A stretch of DNA of 64,000 nucleotides from Alteriqipengyuania abyssalis. Its GTDB lineage: Bacteria > Pseudomonadota > Alphaproteobacteria > Sphingomonadales > Sphingomonadaceae. The stretch is from the NCBI RefSeq assembly GCF_019857185.1, contig NZ_JAHWXP010000002.1:889398-953397 (forward strand), written 5' to 3'. Numbering within the stretch: position 1 is the first letter of the stretch; each line of letters opens with the position of its first letter. The position numbers were made by a program, and so were the translations under genes. The notes beneath the pieces were generated by a model, which ran no database searches, had not been told where the DNA came from, and saw nothing but the letters and a program-made list of their open reading frames with translations. Below, one piece after another: positions 18,191 through 27,423 of this stretch.

Positions 18191-19243
18191 GTGACCACCA
18201 GAGAGACCTGTGCGCAAATCCCGGCCCGGCTGCTGGCCTGGTACGACGAGCACGCCCGCGCGCTGCCGTGGCGCAGCGCTCCGGGCGAGCCGCCTGCCGA
18301 TCCCTATCGCGTGTGGCTGTCCGAGATCATGCTGCAGCAGACCACCGTAGCGGCGGTGAAGCCCTATTTTGATGCGTTCACGACCCGCTGGCCCACTGTC
18401 GAAGCACTCGCTGCCGCGCCGCAGGAAGACGTGATGGCCGCGTGGGCGGGGCTGGGCTATTACTCGCGCGCGCGCAATCTTGTGAAGGCGGCGGGCGTGG
18501 TCGCCGAGCGGGGCGGTTTTCCCGATACCGAGGAGGGGCTGCGCGCGCTGCCCGGCGTGGGTGCGTACACCGCAGCCGCAATCGCCGCGATCGCCTTCGG
18601 ACGGCGCGCGGTGGTGGTCGATGCCAATGTCGAGCGGGTGGTCGCGCGTCTGTTCGCGATCGATACTCCGTTGCCGGGTGCGAGGGCGGCGATCCGCGAA
18701 GGGGCGGATCTCATCACCCCGGACGAGCGCAGCGGCGATTTTGCGCAGGCAATGATGGATCTGGGCAGCCGCATCTGCACTCCGCGCGCTCCGAACTGCG
18801 ACGCCTGCCCGCTCGCGGGCGATTGCGCGGCGCGCGAACACGATCCCGAGCGGTTGCCGGTCAAGGCTGCGAAGAAGACCAAGCCCGTGCGGCAGGGCAG
18901 GGCTTATTGGATCGAGCGCGAGGGGGCGGTGTGGCTGGTCCGGCGAGCGCCGCAGGGAATGCTCGGCGGAATGCGCGCGCTGCCCGACGATGGCTGGTCG
19001 GCCGCAGGCGATGGATCGGGCGATCCGCCGGTGGACGGCGCGTGGGAAGAGGCGGGCGTGGTACGCCACACCTTCACGCACTTCGTAATCGAACTGACCG
19101 TGCTGCGGCTGGAAAGCGCGCAGGAGAGCGGGCTGGCGCAGGGCGAATGGTGGCCGGTCGAGCGGATCGACGAGGCGGGCCTGCCGACCCTGTTCGCCAA
19201 GGCCGCCCGGCTCGCGATCGCGGCGCGCGAACGCCTGCTCTAG
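18191..19243 (+). CDS. mutY: A/G-specific adenine glycosylase MutY
   Basis: MutY removes adenine mispaired with 8-oxoguanine. The 350-residue product has the helix-hairpin-helix LPGVGAYTA followed by the catalytic Asp in VVVDANVERV, and the iron-sulfur cluster CysX6CysX2CysX5Cys (CTPRAPNCDACPLAGDC). The C-terminal half is the NUDIX-like 8-oxoG recognition domain. The start is GTG, chosen because the next in-frame candidates cut the conserved N terminus (LLAWYDEHARALPWR). Confidence 0.95.
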   Translation: MTTRETCAQIPARLLAWYDEHARALPWRSAPGEPPADPYRVWLSEIMLQQTTVAAVKPYFDAFTTRWPTVEALAAAPQEDVMAAWAGLGYYSRARNLVKAAGVVAERGGFPDTEEGLRALPGVGAYTAAAIAAIAFGRRAVVVDANVERVVARLFAIDTPLPGARAAIREGADLITPDERSGDFAQAMMDLGSRICTPRAPNCDACPLAGDCAAREHDPERLPVKAAKKTKPVRQGRAYWIEREGAVWLVRRAPQGMLGGMRALPDDGWSAAGDGSGDPPVDGAWEEAGVVRHTFTHFVIELTVLRLESAQESGLAQGEWWPVERIDEAGLPTLFAKAARLAIAARERLL

Positions 19244-19250
19244 TCCGCCG

Positions 19251-19472
19251 CTAGAGGAGGCCGCCGCCCAGGAACAGCCGGATCACCGCAAGGATGGTCA
19301 CGATGATGCAGAAGGTCCGCCCGCTGGTGCTCGACGACAGAAAGCCGAGGATAATCCCGAGGATCAGGAACGGCATGGCGAAATAGTTCGCCCAGCCCAG
19401 AAACGGGATGGTTGCGGGGATGACGATGATGAGGCCGACGATTCCGAACAGCCAGGAAAGGATGTTGAGCAT
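19251..19472 (-). CDS. Small membrane protein, 73 residues
   Basis: Two or three hydrophobic helices fill most of the protein (LFGIVGLIIVIPATIPFLG, FAMPFLILGIILGFL, FCIIVTILAVIRLFL). No charged catalytic motif is seen and I do not recognise the family. It converges with mutY and is divergent from the serine hydrolase gene. Confidence 0.75.
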   Translation of the reverse strand: MLNILSWLFGIVGLIIVIPATIPFLGWANYFAMPFLILGIILGFLSSSTSGRTFCIIVTILAVIRLFLGGGLL

Positions 19473-19582
19473 GTGTCTTATATGGTTAACGCACCTAGTG
19501 CTGGCAAGACAGAAAATGCGCGATTGACGGCAGACGGGCGGGCTTTAAGTTTCGCCGCGAAACGGATTAGCGGAGACAAGAG

Positions 19583-20896
19583 ATGGCCTATCGGGAATTC
19601 ACGGACAGCGGTCTGTCGCGTCGCGGCCTGCTGCGAGGCGGGGCCTATCTCGCGGGCGGATCGATGCTCGCGAGCCTGCCTTTTGGCAGCGCGCTGTTCG
19701 CCCACGATGTCGGCGAGGCATGGCCGCACCTCTCCGCCGAGATCGAGAAATACCTGTCCGAAAAGAAGCTCGCCAACGCGATCGCCGCGCTGGGCTGGAA
19801 GCAGGACCCGCACGCCCACTCGGTCGGCGGTGGCACGCTGGCGCTGGGAGGCAGCACCAAGGCCGACCTCAACTCGCTCTACCGCATCTATTCGATGACC
19901 AAGCCGATTACCGGGATGGTCGCGATGCAGCTGATCTCCGAAGGCAAGATGGCGCTCGACCAGCCGCTGTCCGACATCCTCCCCGCCTTTGCGCAGATGC
20001 AGGTGCAGAAGGAATATGACGGCGCGATCAGCGAGGATAATCTCGAACCGGCGAAGAGCCCGATCACGATCCGCCAGCTGCTGACGCACACCTCCGGCCT
20101 TGGCTATCAGATCATCCAGCAGGGCGCGCTCAAGGACGAATATTACCGGCTGGGCCTCGCCCCGGGTCAGGTGAGCCGGATGCCGATTCCCGGCATCCCG
20201 ACGATCGAACCTGCCGAAAGCCTCGAGCTCTTCGCCGACCGGCTTGCCACCGTGCCGCTGGTCTATCAGCCGGGCACCAAGTGGTCCTACTCGGTCGGGC
20301 TCGACCTGATGGGCCGGGTGATCGAAGTGGTCGAAGGCAAGCCGTTCGATCGGGTGATGCAGGACGTGATCCTCGGCCCGACCGGGATGACCAGCACCTT
20401 CTTCACCGTGCCGGAAAGCGAAGTCGGGCGGCTGACCACCAATTACGGAATCCTCAACGGGCAGATCTTCCCAATCGACCCGGCGGCATCCTCGATCTAC
20501 CTCGACAAGCCTGCCTTCCCCTTCGGCGGCGCGGGCCTCGTCAGCAGTCCGCACGATTACGACCGCTTCCTGCGGATGCTGCTGGGCAAGGGCATGATCG
20601 ACGGCACCCGCGTGCTGAGCGAGGCTGCGGTCAATATCGGCACCTCGAACATCCTGCCCGGCACGGTCGATCTCACCGGATCGTGGGTCGAAGGGCAGGG
20701 CTTCGGCGCAGGCGGGCGCGTGGTCGACAAGGCGTTCGGCTGGGGCGGCGCTGCGGGCACGGCGGCCTTCGTCGATTTCGCATCGGGCCTGCGCGCCGGG
20801 TTCTTCGCCCAGTACATGCCGAGCGAGGCCTACCCCATCCAGGGCGAATTCCCCGATTTGGTGCGCAAGGATCTGGCCGCCGCAACCAATGGCTGA
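19583..20896 (+). CDS. Tat-exported serine hydrolase, beta-lactamase/esterase class C fold
   Basis: The 437-residue product begins with a twin-arginine signal (SRRGLLRGGAYLAGGS). The penicillin-binding/beta-lactamase motifs are SMTK (SxxK nucleophile) and YSVG (YxN-like); the third motif is less clear. Such proteins are usually esterases or peptidases, not true beta-lactamases. GGAGACAAGAG precedes the ATG. It heads a four-gene overlapping run with nudC, an FrnE-like gene and a TIM-barrel protein. Confidence 0.88.
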   Translation: MAYREFTDSGLSRRGLLRGGAYLAGGSMLASLPFGSALFAHDVGEAWPHLSAEIEKYLSEKKLANAIAALGWKQDPHAHSVGGGTLALGGSTKADLNSLYRIYSMTKPITGMVAMQLISEGKMALDQPLSDILPAFAQMQVQKEYDGAISEDNLEPAKSPITIRQLLTHTSGLGYQIIQQGALKDEYYRLGLAPGQVSRMPIPGIPTIEPAESLELFADRLATVPLVYQPGTKWSYSVGLDLMGRVIEVVEGKPFDRVMQDVILGPTGMTSTFFTVPESEVGRLTTNYGILNGQIFPIDPAASSIYLDKPAFPFGGAGLVSSPHDYDRFLRMLLGKGMIDGTRVLSEAAVNIGTSNILPGTVDLTGSWVEGQGFGAGGRVVDKAFGWGGAAGTAAFVDFASGLRAGFFAQYMPSEAYPIQGEFPDLVRKDLAAATNG

Positions 20897-21794
20897 TCGT
20901 ACCACGTACCCGATCGCATTCTCGGGCTCCCCGCTCGACCGGGCGGACAACATGCGCGCCGATCCCGATGCGCTGGCCGGGATGATGAACTGGAAGGCGC
21001 GGCTGCTGCTGCTCGACGGGCTGATGCCTTCTATGGATGACGGCGGACGGCTGGCGTGGGGCACGCTGGCCGATGCGCCGCAGGATGCCGAGCTGGTGTT
21101 CCTCGGCATCGACCGGGCGGATGGAGGCGAGAAGGCGTGCTTCGCCGCGGTTCCGCCGCAGGGCGATGCCCGCCCGCGCATGGCCAACCCGCAGCTGTGG
21201 TCGCTGATGACCAGCCTCGCGCCCGACCAGCTGGCGCTGTACGGCGGCGCGCGCAGCATCATCGACTGGCACGCGCGGCACCGCTTCTGCGCGCAATGCG
21301 GCCACCCGACGCATGTCGCCAAGGGCGGCTGGCAGCGCAATTGCGACACCGATCAAGGCTGCGGCGCGCAGCACTTCCCGCGCACCGACCCGGTCACGAT
21401 CATGCTGGTCGAATATGACGGCAGACTGCTGCTGGGGCGCGGGCTCGGCTGGCCGGAGGGGCGTTATTCCGCGCTCGCCGGGTTCGTCGAGCCGGGCGAA
21501 ACAATCGAAGAAGGCGTCGCGCGCGAGGTTCTGGAAGAGACCGGCGTGGTGGTGCGCGATGTATCCTACATCCTCAGCCAGCCGTGGCCTTTCCCCAGCC
21601 AGCTGATGCTCGGCTGCATGGCCTATGCGGACGACGACGCGATCACGCTGGACGAGACGGAGCTGGCCGAGGCCGGCTGGTTCACCCGCGAGGAGGTGGA
21701 GGCGGCACTGGCAGGGCGCGACGACGCACCCATCGTCGCGCCCCCGCCGCACACGATCGCGCATCAACTCTTCCGCTGGTGGATCGCCCAATGA
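20889..21794 (+). CDS. nudC: NAD(+)/NADH diphosphatase NudC
   Basis: The 301-residue product has the NudC zinc ribbon (CAQCG ... CGAQHFPR) and the NUDIX box GFVEPGETIEEGVAREVLEETG, which binds the catalytic metals. NudC hydrolyses NADH and removes NAD caps from RNA. The NudC-specific phrase after the box is present as QPWPFPSQLM. It overlaps the upstream hydrolase gene by eight bases and the downstream gene by four. Confidence 0.93.
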   Translation: MADRTTYPIAFSGSPLDRADNMRADPDALAGMMNWKARLLLLDGLMPSMDDGGRLAWGTLADAPQDAELVFLGIDRADGGEKACFAAVPPQGDARPRMANPQLWSLMTSLAPDQLALYGGARSIIDWHARHRFCAQCGHPTHVAKGGWQRNCDTDQGCGAQHFPRTDPVTIMLVEYDGRLLLGRGLGWPEGRYSALAGFVEPGETIEEGVAREVLEETGVVVRDVSYILSQPWPFPSQLMLGCMAYADDDAITLDETELAEAGWFTREEVEAALAGRDDAPIVAPPPHTIAHQLFRWWIAQ

Positions 21795-22474
21795 CGCAGA
21801 CGCTTACGATCGACATCTGGTCCGATGTCATGTGCCCGTGGTGCCTCGTCGGCTGGGGTGGCTTGCGGCAGGCGCTGGACCAGCTCGATGGCGAGATCGA
21901 CGCGCAGCTCCGCTGGCACGCGTTCGAGCTCAATCCCGATATGCCGGAAGAGGGCGAGGAGCGCACCGCGCATATCGCGCGCAAGTATGGCCGCACAATG
22001 GAACAGTCGCGCGGCGTGCAGGACCAGATGCGCGAGGCGGCGCAGCGCGCGAGCGTCTCGCTCGATTATGAGGGCGGCGAGCCTGCTCCCGATGCGATGA
22101 TGTGGAACACGCTCGCCGCGCACAAGCTGCTGACATGGACGCTGGAAGAGCATGGGCCTGAGAAGCAGACCGAGCTCAAGCTTGCGCTGTTCCACGCGCA
22201 TTTCAACCAGCGCCGCCGGATCGGCGAGCACGCTGTGCTGCTCGATATTGCAGAAGAGGTCGGGCTGGACCGGGAGGCCGCACAGGCCGCGCTCGAAAGC
22301 GAGGAGTACACCGCGAAAGTCCGCGCAGAGGAACGCGCGGCGTACGAGATGAACATCACCGGCGTGCCCGCAATGGTGGTCGCGGGCAAGTTTCTGATCC
22401 CCGGCGCCCAGCCTGCCGAAGCCTATGCCGATACGCTGCGCCGGGTGGCGGAGAAGGTGGCGGATGCTGGCTAG
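21791..22474 (+). CDS. DsbA family oxidoreductase, FrnE-like
   Basis: A 227-residue cytosolic thioredoxin-fold protein with the active site SDVMCPWCLVG near residue 15 and the cis-Pro segment ITGVPAMVV. This is the FrnE/2-hydroxychromene-2-carboxylate isomerase-like group, often linked to oxidative stress. No signal peptide. The ATG overlaps the nudC stop (ATGA). Confidence 0.9.
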   Translation: MTQTLTIDIWSDVMCPWCLVGWGGLRQALDQLDGEIDAQLRWHAFELNPDMPEEGEERTAHIARKYGRTMEQSRGVQDQMREAAQRASVSLDYEGGEPAPDAMMWNTLAAHKLLTWTLEEHGPEKQTELKLALFHAHFNQRRRIGEHAVLLDIAEEVGLDREAAQAALESEEYTAKVRAEERAAYEMNITGVPAMVVAGKFLIPGAQPAEAYADTLRRVAEKVADAG

Positions 22475-23471
22475 GTTCGCACTGGCGCTGCTGTGCTGGC
22501 TCGGCATTCTTGCCGCCAGCCCCGCTGCCGCCGACGAACCTCGCAATTTCATCTACACCGGCGAACTGGCGGAGCATCTCGACCTGCTCGATCGCCCCGA
22601 TATCGAGGGTGCGCAGGTCGTCTATCCGTGGCGGATGCTCGAACCCGAGAAGGGCGAATACGATTTCAGCGCGATCGAGGCGGACCTTGCGCGCACCGAT
22701 GCGCGGGGCAAGCAGCTGTTCGCGCAGATTCAGGACCGCTTCTTCCTGCCGACCGCGCGCAACGTGCCGCAATATCTGCTCGACGATCCCGAATATGGCG
22801 GGGGGCTCGCGCGGCAGTACGATAACCCGGGCGAGGGCGAGCCGGAGGGGCAGGGCTGGACCGCGATGCAGTGGAACCCCGCCGTCCGCGCGCGCTTTCA
22901 GGCGCTGTTGCAGGCGCTGGCGGAGCGGTTCGATGGGCGCCTCTATGGGGTGAACCTGCCCGAAACCTCCTTCGATCCGCTATCCGAAGAGGGCGGAGAG
23001 GACGGCTTTACCTGCGATGCCTATTTCGCCGGCACGCTCGACAATATGCGTGCAGCCCGCGCGGCTTTCGAGGAAACGCAGGTGGTCCAGTACATCAATT
23101 TCTGGCCCTGCGAGTGGAACAACGACCACCGCTATATGGAGCGTGCATTCGCGCTCGCGGTGGAGCAGGGGATCGGCACGGGCGGGCCGGACATCGTGCC
23201 GCACAGGCGCGCGCAGATGAAGAACAGCTACCCCTTCTTCAATCGCCACAAGGACGATCTGCCGCTGATCGCGATGGCAATCCAGGAGCCGACGCTGAGC
23301 TACACCAACCCCGAAACGGGCAAGAAATTCGCCCGCGAAGAATTCGTCGCCTTCGCGCGCGACTATCTGCGCGTCGACGTGATCTTCTGGAGCGTGGAAG
23401 CGCCGTGGCTGGCTGGCGACCGGACACAAAAAACCCCGCCATCGCGGGCGGGGCTTTCTGTAGGCGGATAA
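22464..23471 (+). CDS. Exported TIM-barrel glycoside hydrolase-like protein
   Basis: The 335-residue product has a signal peptide (FALALLCWLGILAASPAAAD) and then text typical of barrel glycosidases (YPWRMLEPEKGEYDFSAIE). Glu in NLPETSFD and FWSVEAPW could be catalytic. Family and substrate are not clear; GH5/GH42-like folds are the nearest by eye. It overlaps the FrnE-like gene by 11 bases. The last 14 codons coincide with a terminator hairpin for the convergent gene, so the C terminus (KTPPSRAGLSVGG) may be constrained by RNA structure. Confidence 0.7.
   Translation: MLARFALALLCWLGILAASPAAADEPRNFIYTGELAEHLDLLDRPDIEGAQVVYPWRMLEPEKGEYDFSAIEADLARTDARGKQLFAQIQDRFFLPTARNVPQYLLDDPEYGGGLARQYDNPGEGEPEGQGWTAMQWNPAVRARFQALLQALAERFDGRLYGVNLPETSFDPLSEEGGEDGFTCDAYFAGTLDNMRAARAAFEETQVVQYINFWPCEWNNDHRYMERAFALAVEQGIGTGGPDIVPHRRAQMKNSYPFFNRHKDDLPLIAMAIQEPTLSYTNPETGKKFAREEFVAFARDYLRVDVIFWSVEAPWLAGDRTQKTPPSRAGLSVGG
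23428..23453 (-). terminator. Factor-independent terminator inside a coding 3' end
   Basis: A hairpin CCCCGCC-ATCGCG-GGCGGGG (arms 23434-23440 and 23447-23453) is followed, read on the minus strand, by six T (AAAAAA at 23428-23433). It serves the DUF4168 gene that ends at 23472, yet it lies within the coding end of the convergent plus-strand gene. Confidence 0.85.
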
Positions 23472-23816
23472 TCAGCCTTCGGCTTGCTGTGCGCGCAGCT
23501 TGGTGACGGCCTGCTCTGCCCGCGCTTGCAGGTTCTTGTCGGTCTGGAGTGCGGCACCAATACTGTTGAAGCGTGTCGGCGTCAGCTGGGCCTGCGAGAG
23601 GATCTGGATCGCCTTCTGATCCTTCTCCGCCTTCTCCATCTCGGCATTCTGCTGAAGATTGCCGATCATCGACGCGGCGATGATGAAGTTCTCCAGTTCG
23701 GAGTCCGAAACCGGCGCCATTTCCGTGGCGGCGGGTGCCTCTGCCTGCTGGGCCAGCGCGGGCTGCGCGGCGATGGCGAGGGATGCGGTGGCGATCGTGC
23801 TGAGTAGAAGCTTCAT
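23472..23816 (-). CDS. DUF4168 domain exported protein
   Basis: A 114-residue protein with a signal peptide (LLSTIATASLAIAAQPALAQ) and a helical DUF4168-type domain (LENFIIAASMIGNLQQNAEM ... AIQILSQAQLTPTRFNSIG). The family is small, exported and without known function. GGGAGA precedes the ATG. The gene ends directly at a strong terminator. Confidence 0.82.
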   Translation of the reverse strand: MKLLLSTIATASLAIAAQPALAQQAEAPAATEMAPVSDSELENFIIAASMIGNLQQNAEMEKAEKDQKAIQILSQAQLTPTRFNSIGAALQTDKNLQARAEQAVTKLRAQQAEG

Positions 23817-23965
23817 GAAAGTGTCTCCCGTTCGTGGAAAATCGATACGGGTGCGCACCTCGTGACGACCGGCGCGTGGCTCAACCATACCGCGCCGGGC
23901 CGTGAATGAGTTTGGACGAGTGGGGCGCGCCAGAGGGAAAAGCGCCGCCCCACCCGGAAAAGCGA

Positions 23966-24211
23966 TCAGGCCTGATTGCCGTTCTTGATCGCGCGCATGG
24001 TCTTCTCACCCTTGCGCGCATCCTGTTCGGGATTGTCCGAGCCGACGGTGGGCTCGCGGTTGTCGGGATCGGTCGCGCGGTTGAGCTCGTCGCGCGCGCC
24101 GACGCGGCGATTGACGTCGCCCTCGGCGCGGCCCTGCTGCGAAGGCGTGGCTTCTTCGGTGATGCGGTCGATCAGCTCATTGTCTGGGTGACGCGATTGG
24201 CGTTCGGGCAT
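23966..24211 (-). CDS. Small hydrophilic protein, 81 residues
   Basis: A strongly charged, low-hydrophobicity protein (DPDNREPTVGSDNPEQDARKG) with no fold signature; likely disordered. AAAGGAGAA before the ATG makes expression credible. Comparable short proteins are frequent in sphingomonads, some stress-linked, but I know no function for this one. Confidence 0.7.
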   Translation of the reverse strand: MPERQSRHPDNELIDRITEEATPSQQGRAEGDVNRRVGARDELNRATDPDNREPTVGSDNPEQDARKGEKTMRAIKNGNQA

Positions 24212-24277
24212 AAAAATTCTCCTTTCCCCTTCAATGGTTAGAGGCAGGGGAGCGTTCCGATTTTCCGCAACTCGCGA

Positions 24278-24667
24278 CTAGATCAGGCCGAGCCGTTGCA
24301 GCTTGGTCGCCAGCGCGCCGGGGAGCACGTCGCCGACCTCCTCGCCTTCCGCCAGATCGCGCGGGGGCTCGCCCTTGAGGTAGCGCCAGCCCTGGTGCGC
24401 GCGTTTGGGCTGCGGATAGACCGGGATCAGCCGCGGCTCGAGGTCGATCGACCAGCGGCCGTTGTCGGTCTCGCTGAAGCCGAGGATTCCGCTGCGCGCG
24501 ACAAGGTTGTGCTGGTGGATCCAGAACAGCGACCCGCCGATGCATTCCTCCCACCGCGTCGGGCGATAGCGGGTGGTGAGATTGGGGCTGCGCCGGTTGG
24601 CGTACCAGCTTTCGAGGTCGGCAAAGCTCTGCGCGCCGAACGCGATCTTGGTCAGGTTGAGCGGCAT
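24278..24667 (-). CDS. DUF1489 family protein
   Basis: The 129-residue product starts MPLNLTKIAFGAQSFADLE and contains TRYRPTRWEECIGGSLFWIH, typical of the alphaproteobacterial DUF1489 family. No function is known. The start is the ATG at 24667; a longer frame would run into the REP-like pair upstream. Confidence 0.82.
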   Translation of the reverse strand: MPLNLTKIAFGAQSFADLESWYANRRSPNLTTRYRPTRWEECIGGSLFWIHQHNLVARSGILGFSETDNGRWSIDLEPRLIPVYPQPKRAHQGWRYLKGEPPRDLAEGEEVGDVLPGALATKLQRLGLI

Positions 24668-24724
24668 GAGGGTGAGGTAGGGGCTGTGTGGTCGCGCATC
24701 AACTTGCCCGACAATCAACCGACC

Positions 24725-24810
24725 CGTCGCCCCGGACTTGATCCGGGGCAAGGCTACCTTTGCAGTGTTGCTGAAAGGAAGCTGGACCCCGGATCAAGTC
24801 CGGGGTGACG
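24725..24810. repeat. Pair of inverted REP-like palindromes
   Basis: Two copies of one element face each other: CCCCGGA-CTTGA-TCCGGGG at 24730-24748 and CCCCGGA-TCAAG-TCCGGGG at 24787-24805, flanked by CGTCG and GTGACG. Each is a perfect seven-base hairpin. They lie between DUF1489 and the lipoprotein gene, both of whose starts point away. The arrangement is like a bacterial interspersed mosaic element. Confidence 0.88.
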
Positions 24811-24916
24811 GGGGGGTGATGAATTAATGACTCACGCTCACCAACCCGCTTACGACGGCATTCCGATGAACCGCCGCCGTTGACCGCTATGTTCGGGCGA
24901 CTACGCTGCGCGCCCC

Positions 24917-25300
24917 ATGCGCAAACTTATCGCCATTCTGCCATTTGGGCTGCTCGTATGGGGATGCACCGATTTCACTGAGCCGGACGTACTCGATCCT
25001 TCTCCCGTCTTGGGGTGCTACCTCGCTGCAGAGGGGCCTTCTCTTAGCGTTCAGTCCAATGGCGTTCGGGTCGGACAAAGCTCGGAAATCCTCCCGCTTC
25101 GCTACGAACAGCACAAAGTAGGGATGGTTCTCGAGATACCGATGATTGCCTCAGTGGACAGAGGCAAGTTGGAGATACGGTCAGGAGACACACACCTATA
25201 CAGAGTTCTAAGGACCAATGAAGGACCCGTCATACGGGTGGCGGCCAACCCGGATGGAACGCTATGGCGCTATGAACGACGTTCACAAGATCCTTGCTGA
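24917..25300 (+). CDS. Hypothetical lipoprotein
   Basis: The 127-residue product has a lipoprotein signal (MRKLIAILPFGLLVWGCTD, Cys17). The mature part has no recognised domain. No strong ribosome site is seen, and base use is less GC-rich than in neighbours, so it may be recently acquired or poorly expressed. Confidence 0.6.
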   Translation: MRKLIAILPFGLLVWGCTDFTEPDVLDPSPVLGCYLAAEGPSLSVQSNGVRVGQSSEILPLRYEQHKVGMVLEIPMIASVDRGKLEIRSGDTHLYRVLRTNEGPVIRVAANPDGTLWRYERRSQDPC

Positions 25301-25343
25301 TGCGAAGTCTGGAATTGGGTCTTTAGCTGACCGGCTGGCAGAA

Positions 25344-26804
25344 CTAACCCACCAACCCGCTCGCCACCGCCAGCCCGAGGAACGCGAAGAAGCCCATCGA
25401 GTCGGTCACCATCGTCACGAACACAGACGAAGCGACCGCCGGGTCCTGCTTGGCGCGTTCGAACAGCACGGGGACCAGCACGCCTGCCAGCCCCGCGGTC
25501 ACCACGTTGATGACCATCGCCAGCGCGATCACGCCGCCCAGCTTCCAGTCGAACACCAGCGCGGTCGCGAGGCCGACCAGCACCGCGATGGTTACGCCGT
25601 TGAGGATCGCGACGCGCATTTCGCGCCATAATATCCTGCCCGTATTGGCGCGGGTCAGCTGGTTGGTGGCGATCGCGCGGACAGTCACCGCCATGGTCTG
25701 CGTGCCCGCATTGCCGCCGATGCTCGCGACGATCGGCATCAGGATCGCGAGCGCCACCAGCTGCTCGATCGCGGCGCCGAACGCCGCGATGATGAGGCTG
25801 GCGACCAGCGCGGTGCCCAGGTTCGCGACCAGCCAGCGCACGCGGCTGGAGAAAGCTTCGCGAATCGGCTCGTTGATGTCGCCGTCGCCCGCACCCGAGA
25901 GCAGCAGGGCGTCCTCGCCCGCTTCTTCGGAGATGATGTGGACCACGTCGTCGACCGTCATCTGGCCGACCAGCCGCCCGGTCGAATCGATCACCGCGGC
26001 GGAGATCAGCGCGTATTTCTGGAACATCAGCGCGACCTCTTCCTGATCCATCAGGACCGGAATGACGGTCTGGTCGCGCTTCATCACATCGGTCAGTGCG
26101 ACTGCACGCGGGGTGGTCAGAATCCAGCTGAGCGCACAGGTGCCCACCGGGTGGTGCGCCTCGTCGACCACGAAGACTTCGAAGAAATCGCCCAGCAGCG
26201 TGCCGTGGACGCGCAGGTAGTCGATCAGGTCGCCGACGGTGAAATGCTCGGGCACCGCGACGAATTCGCGGCTCATCAGGCGGCCGGCGGTCTCTTCCGG
26301 GTAGGACAGCGCGCTTTCGATCGCGGCGCGGTCCTCCGCGTCCATCTCGGCGAGGACGGCTTCGCGTTCGTCCGCGCCCATGTCCTCGATCATCTGGACC
26401 GCGTCGTCGGTTTCCAGCTGCTCCGCGATCAGGGCCACTGCCTCGGCGGGCATGCCCTCCATCATTTCTTCGCGAACCCAGTCGTTCAGCTCGGCGACGA
26501 CCTCGCTGGTCATCAGGTCGCTGATCGCGATGGTCAGCTCGGCACGCTGGTCATTGTCGAGCAGTTCGAGCAGGTCGGCGACGTCGGCCGGGTGGAGCGG
26601 CTCGACCAGTTCGTAGAGTTCGCCGCGCCGGTCTTCCTCCAGCGCGGTGCGCACGGCGCGGAGATATTCGGGCTTGAGGCGGTTTTCCTCGTCGTGCCGC
26701 TCGTCATCGACGCGGTCGTCGGGGCGGCCGCCTTCGTGGGTATCGTCCTCGGCTGCCAGATCGGCAGGGTCGATCGTTTCGTCGAGGAGAGGATCGGCGC
26801 TCAT
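25344..26804 (-). CDS. mgtE: Magnesium transporter MgtE
   Basis: The 486-residue protein has the MgtE architecture: an N-terminal superhelical domain (about 60-190, ELVEPLHPADVADLLELL), a CBS pair (about 200-320, ending VDDVVHIISEEAGED), and five C-terminal membrane helices including LIIAAFGAAIEQLVALAIL and GGNAGTQTMAV. It is a gated inner-membrane Mg2+ channel whose cytosolic domains sense Mg2+. AGGGGCG precedes the ATG. Confidence 0.94.
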   Translation of the reverse strand: MSADPLLDETIDPADLAAEDDTHEGGRPDDRVDDERHDEENRLKPEYLRAVRTALEEDRRGELYELVEPLHPADVADLLELLDNDQRAELTIAISDLMTSEVVAELNDWVREEMMEGMPAEAVALIAEQLETDDAVQMIEDMGADEREAVLAEMDAEDRAAIESALSYPEETAGRLMSREFVAVPEHFTVGDLIDYLRVHGTLLGDFFEVFVVDEAHHPVGTCALSWILTTPRAVALTDVMKRDQTVIPVLMDQEEVALMFQKYALISAAVIDSTGRLVGQMTVDDVVHIISEEAGEDALLLSGAGDGDINEPIREAFSSRVRWLVANLGTALVASLIIAAFGAAIEQLVALAILMPIVASIGGNAGTQTMAVTVRAIATNQLTRANTGRILWREMRVAILNGVTIAVLVGLATALVFDWKLGGVIALAMVINVVTAGLAGVLVPVLFERAKQDPAVASSVFVTMVTDSMGFFAFLGLAVASGLVG

Positions 26805-26921
26805 GGCTTTGCGCCCCTAAGCGGATGCGGGGCAAAAGCAAGTCGCAGACGCAGCGCAGGGTGACAGGCGCGCGCGCTGCCGCTAGCCGGGCGGCAAGGC
26901 AAATTTGCAAGGAGATTCCCC

Positions 26922-27383
26922 ATGGCCGAGAAACTGACCCTCACGCTCGACACCGGCGACGGCGAAAACAAGGACGTCGTCATCAAGCTGCGCCCCGATC
27001 TGGCGCCCGGCCATGTCGAGCGGATTACCGAACTGGCCAAGGACGGGTTCTATGATGGCGTGGTGTTCCACCGCGTGATCCCCGGCTTCATGGCGCAGGG
27101 CGGCGACCCGACCGGCACCGGGATGGGCGGCAGCGACAAGCCCGACCTGAAGGCCGAGTTCAATTCCGAACCGCACACCCGCGGCACCTGCTCGATGGCG
27201 CGCACCCAGGTGCCCGACAGCGCGAACAGCCAGTTCTTCATCTGCTTCAACGACGCGGAATTCCTCGACGGCCAGTACACCGTGTGGGGCCAGGTCGAGA
27301 GCGGCATGGACCACGTCGACGCGCTGCCCAAGGGTGAGCCGCCCGCACAGCCGGGCAAGATCGTGAAGGCGAGCGTTTCGTAA
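26922..27383 (+). CDS. Peptidyl-prolyl cis-trans isomerase, cyclophilin type
   Basis: A 153-residue cytosolic cyclophilin with no signal peptide. The active-site run FYDGVVFHRVIPGFMAQGGD and the later NSQFFICF and FLDGQYTVWG are characteristic. AAGGAGATTCCCC precedes the ATG. A terminator follows at 27424. Confidence 0.95.
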   Translation: MAEKLTLTLDTGDGENKDVVIKLRPDLAPGHVERITELAKDGFYDGVVFHRVIPGFMAQGGDPTGTGMGGSDKPDLKAEFNSEPHTRGTCSMARTQVPDSANSQFFICFNDAEFLDGQYTVWGQVESGMDHVDALPKGEPPAQPGKIVKASVS

Positions 27384-27423
27384 CTCCGCCTTGATCAGCG
27401 CCAGAGCAGCGCAATGACAAGAA

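Noticed and set aside
24917..25631. Open frame 25218-25631 overlapping the lipoprotein end and mgtE
   Set aside because: It is His/Arg-rich antisense to the MgtE membrane domain with no ribosome site.
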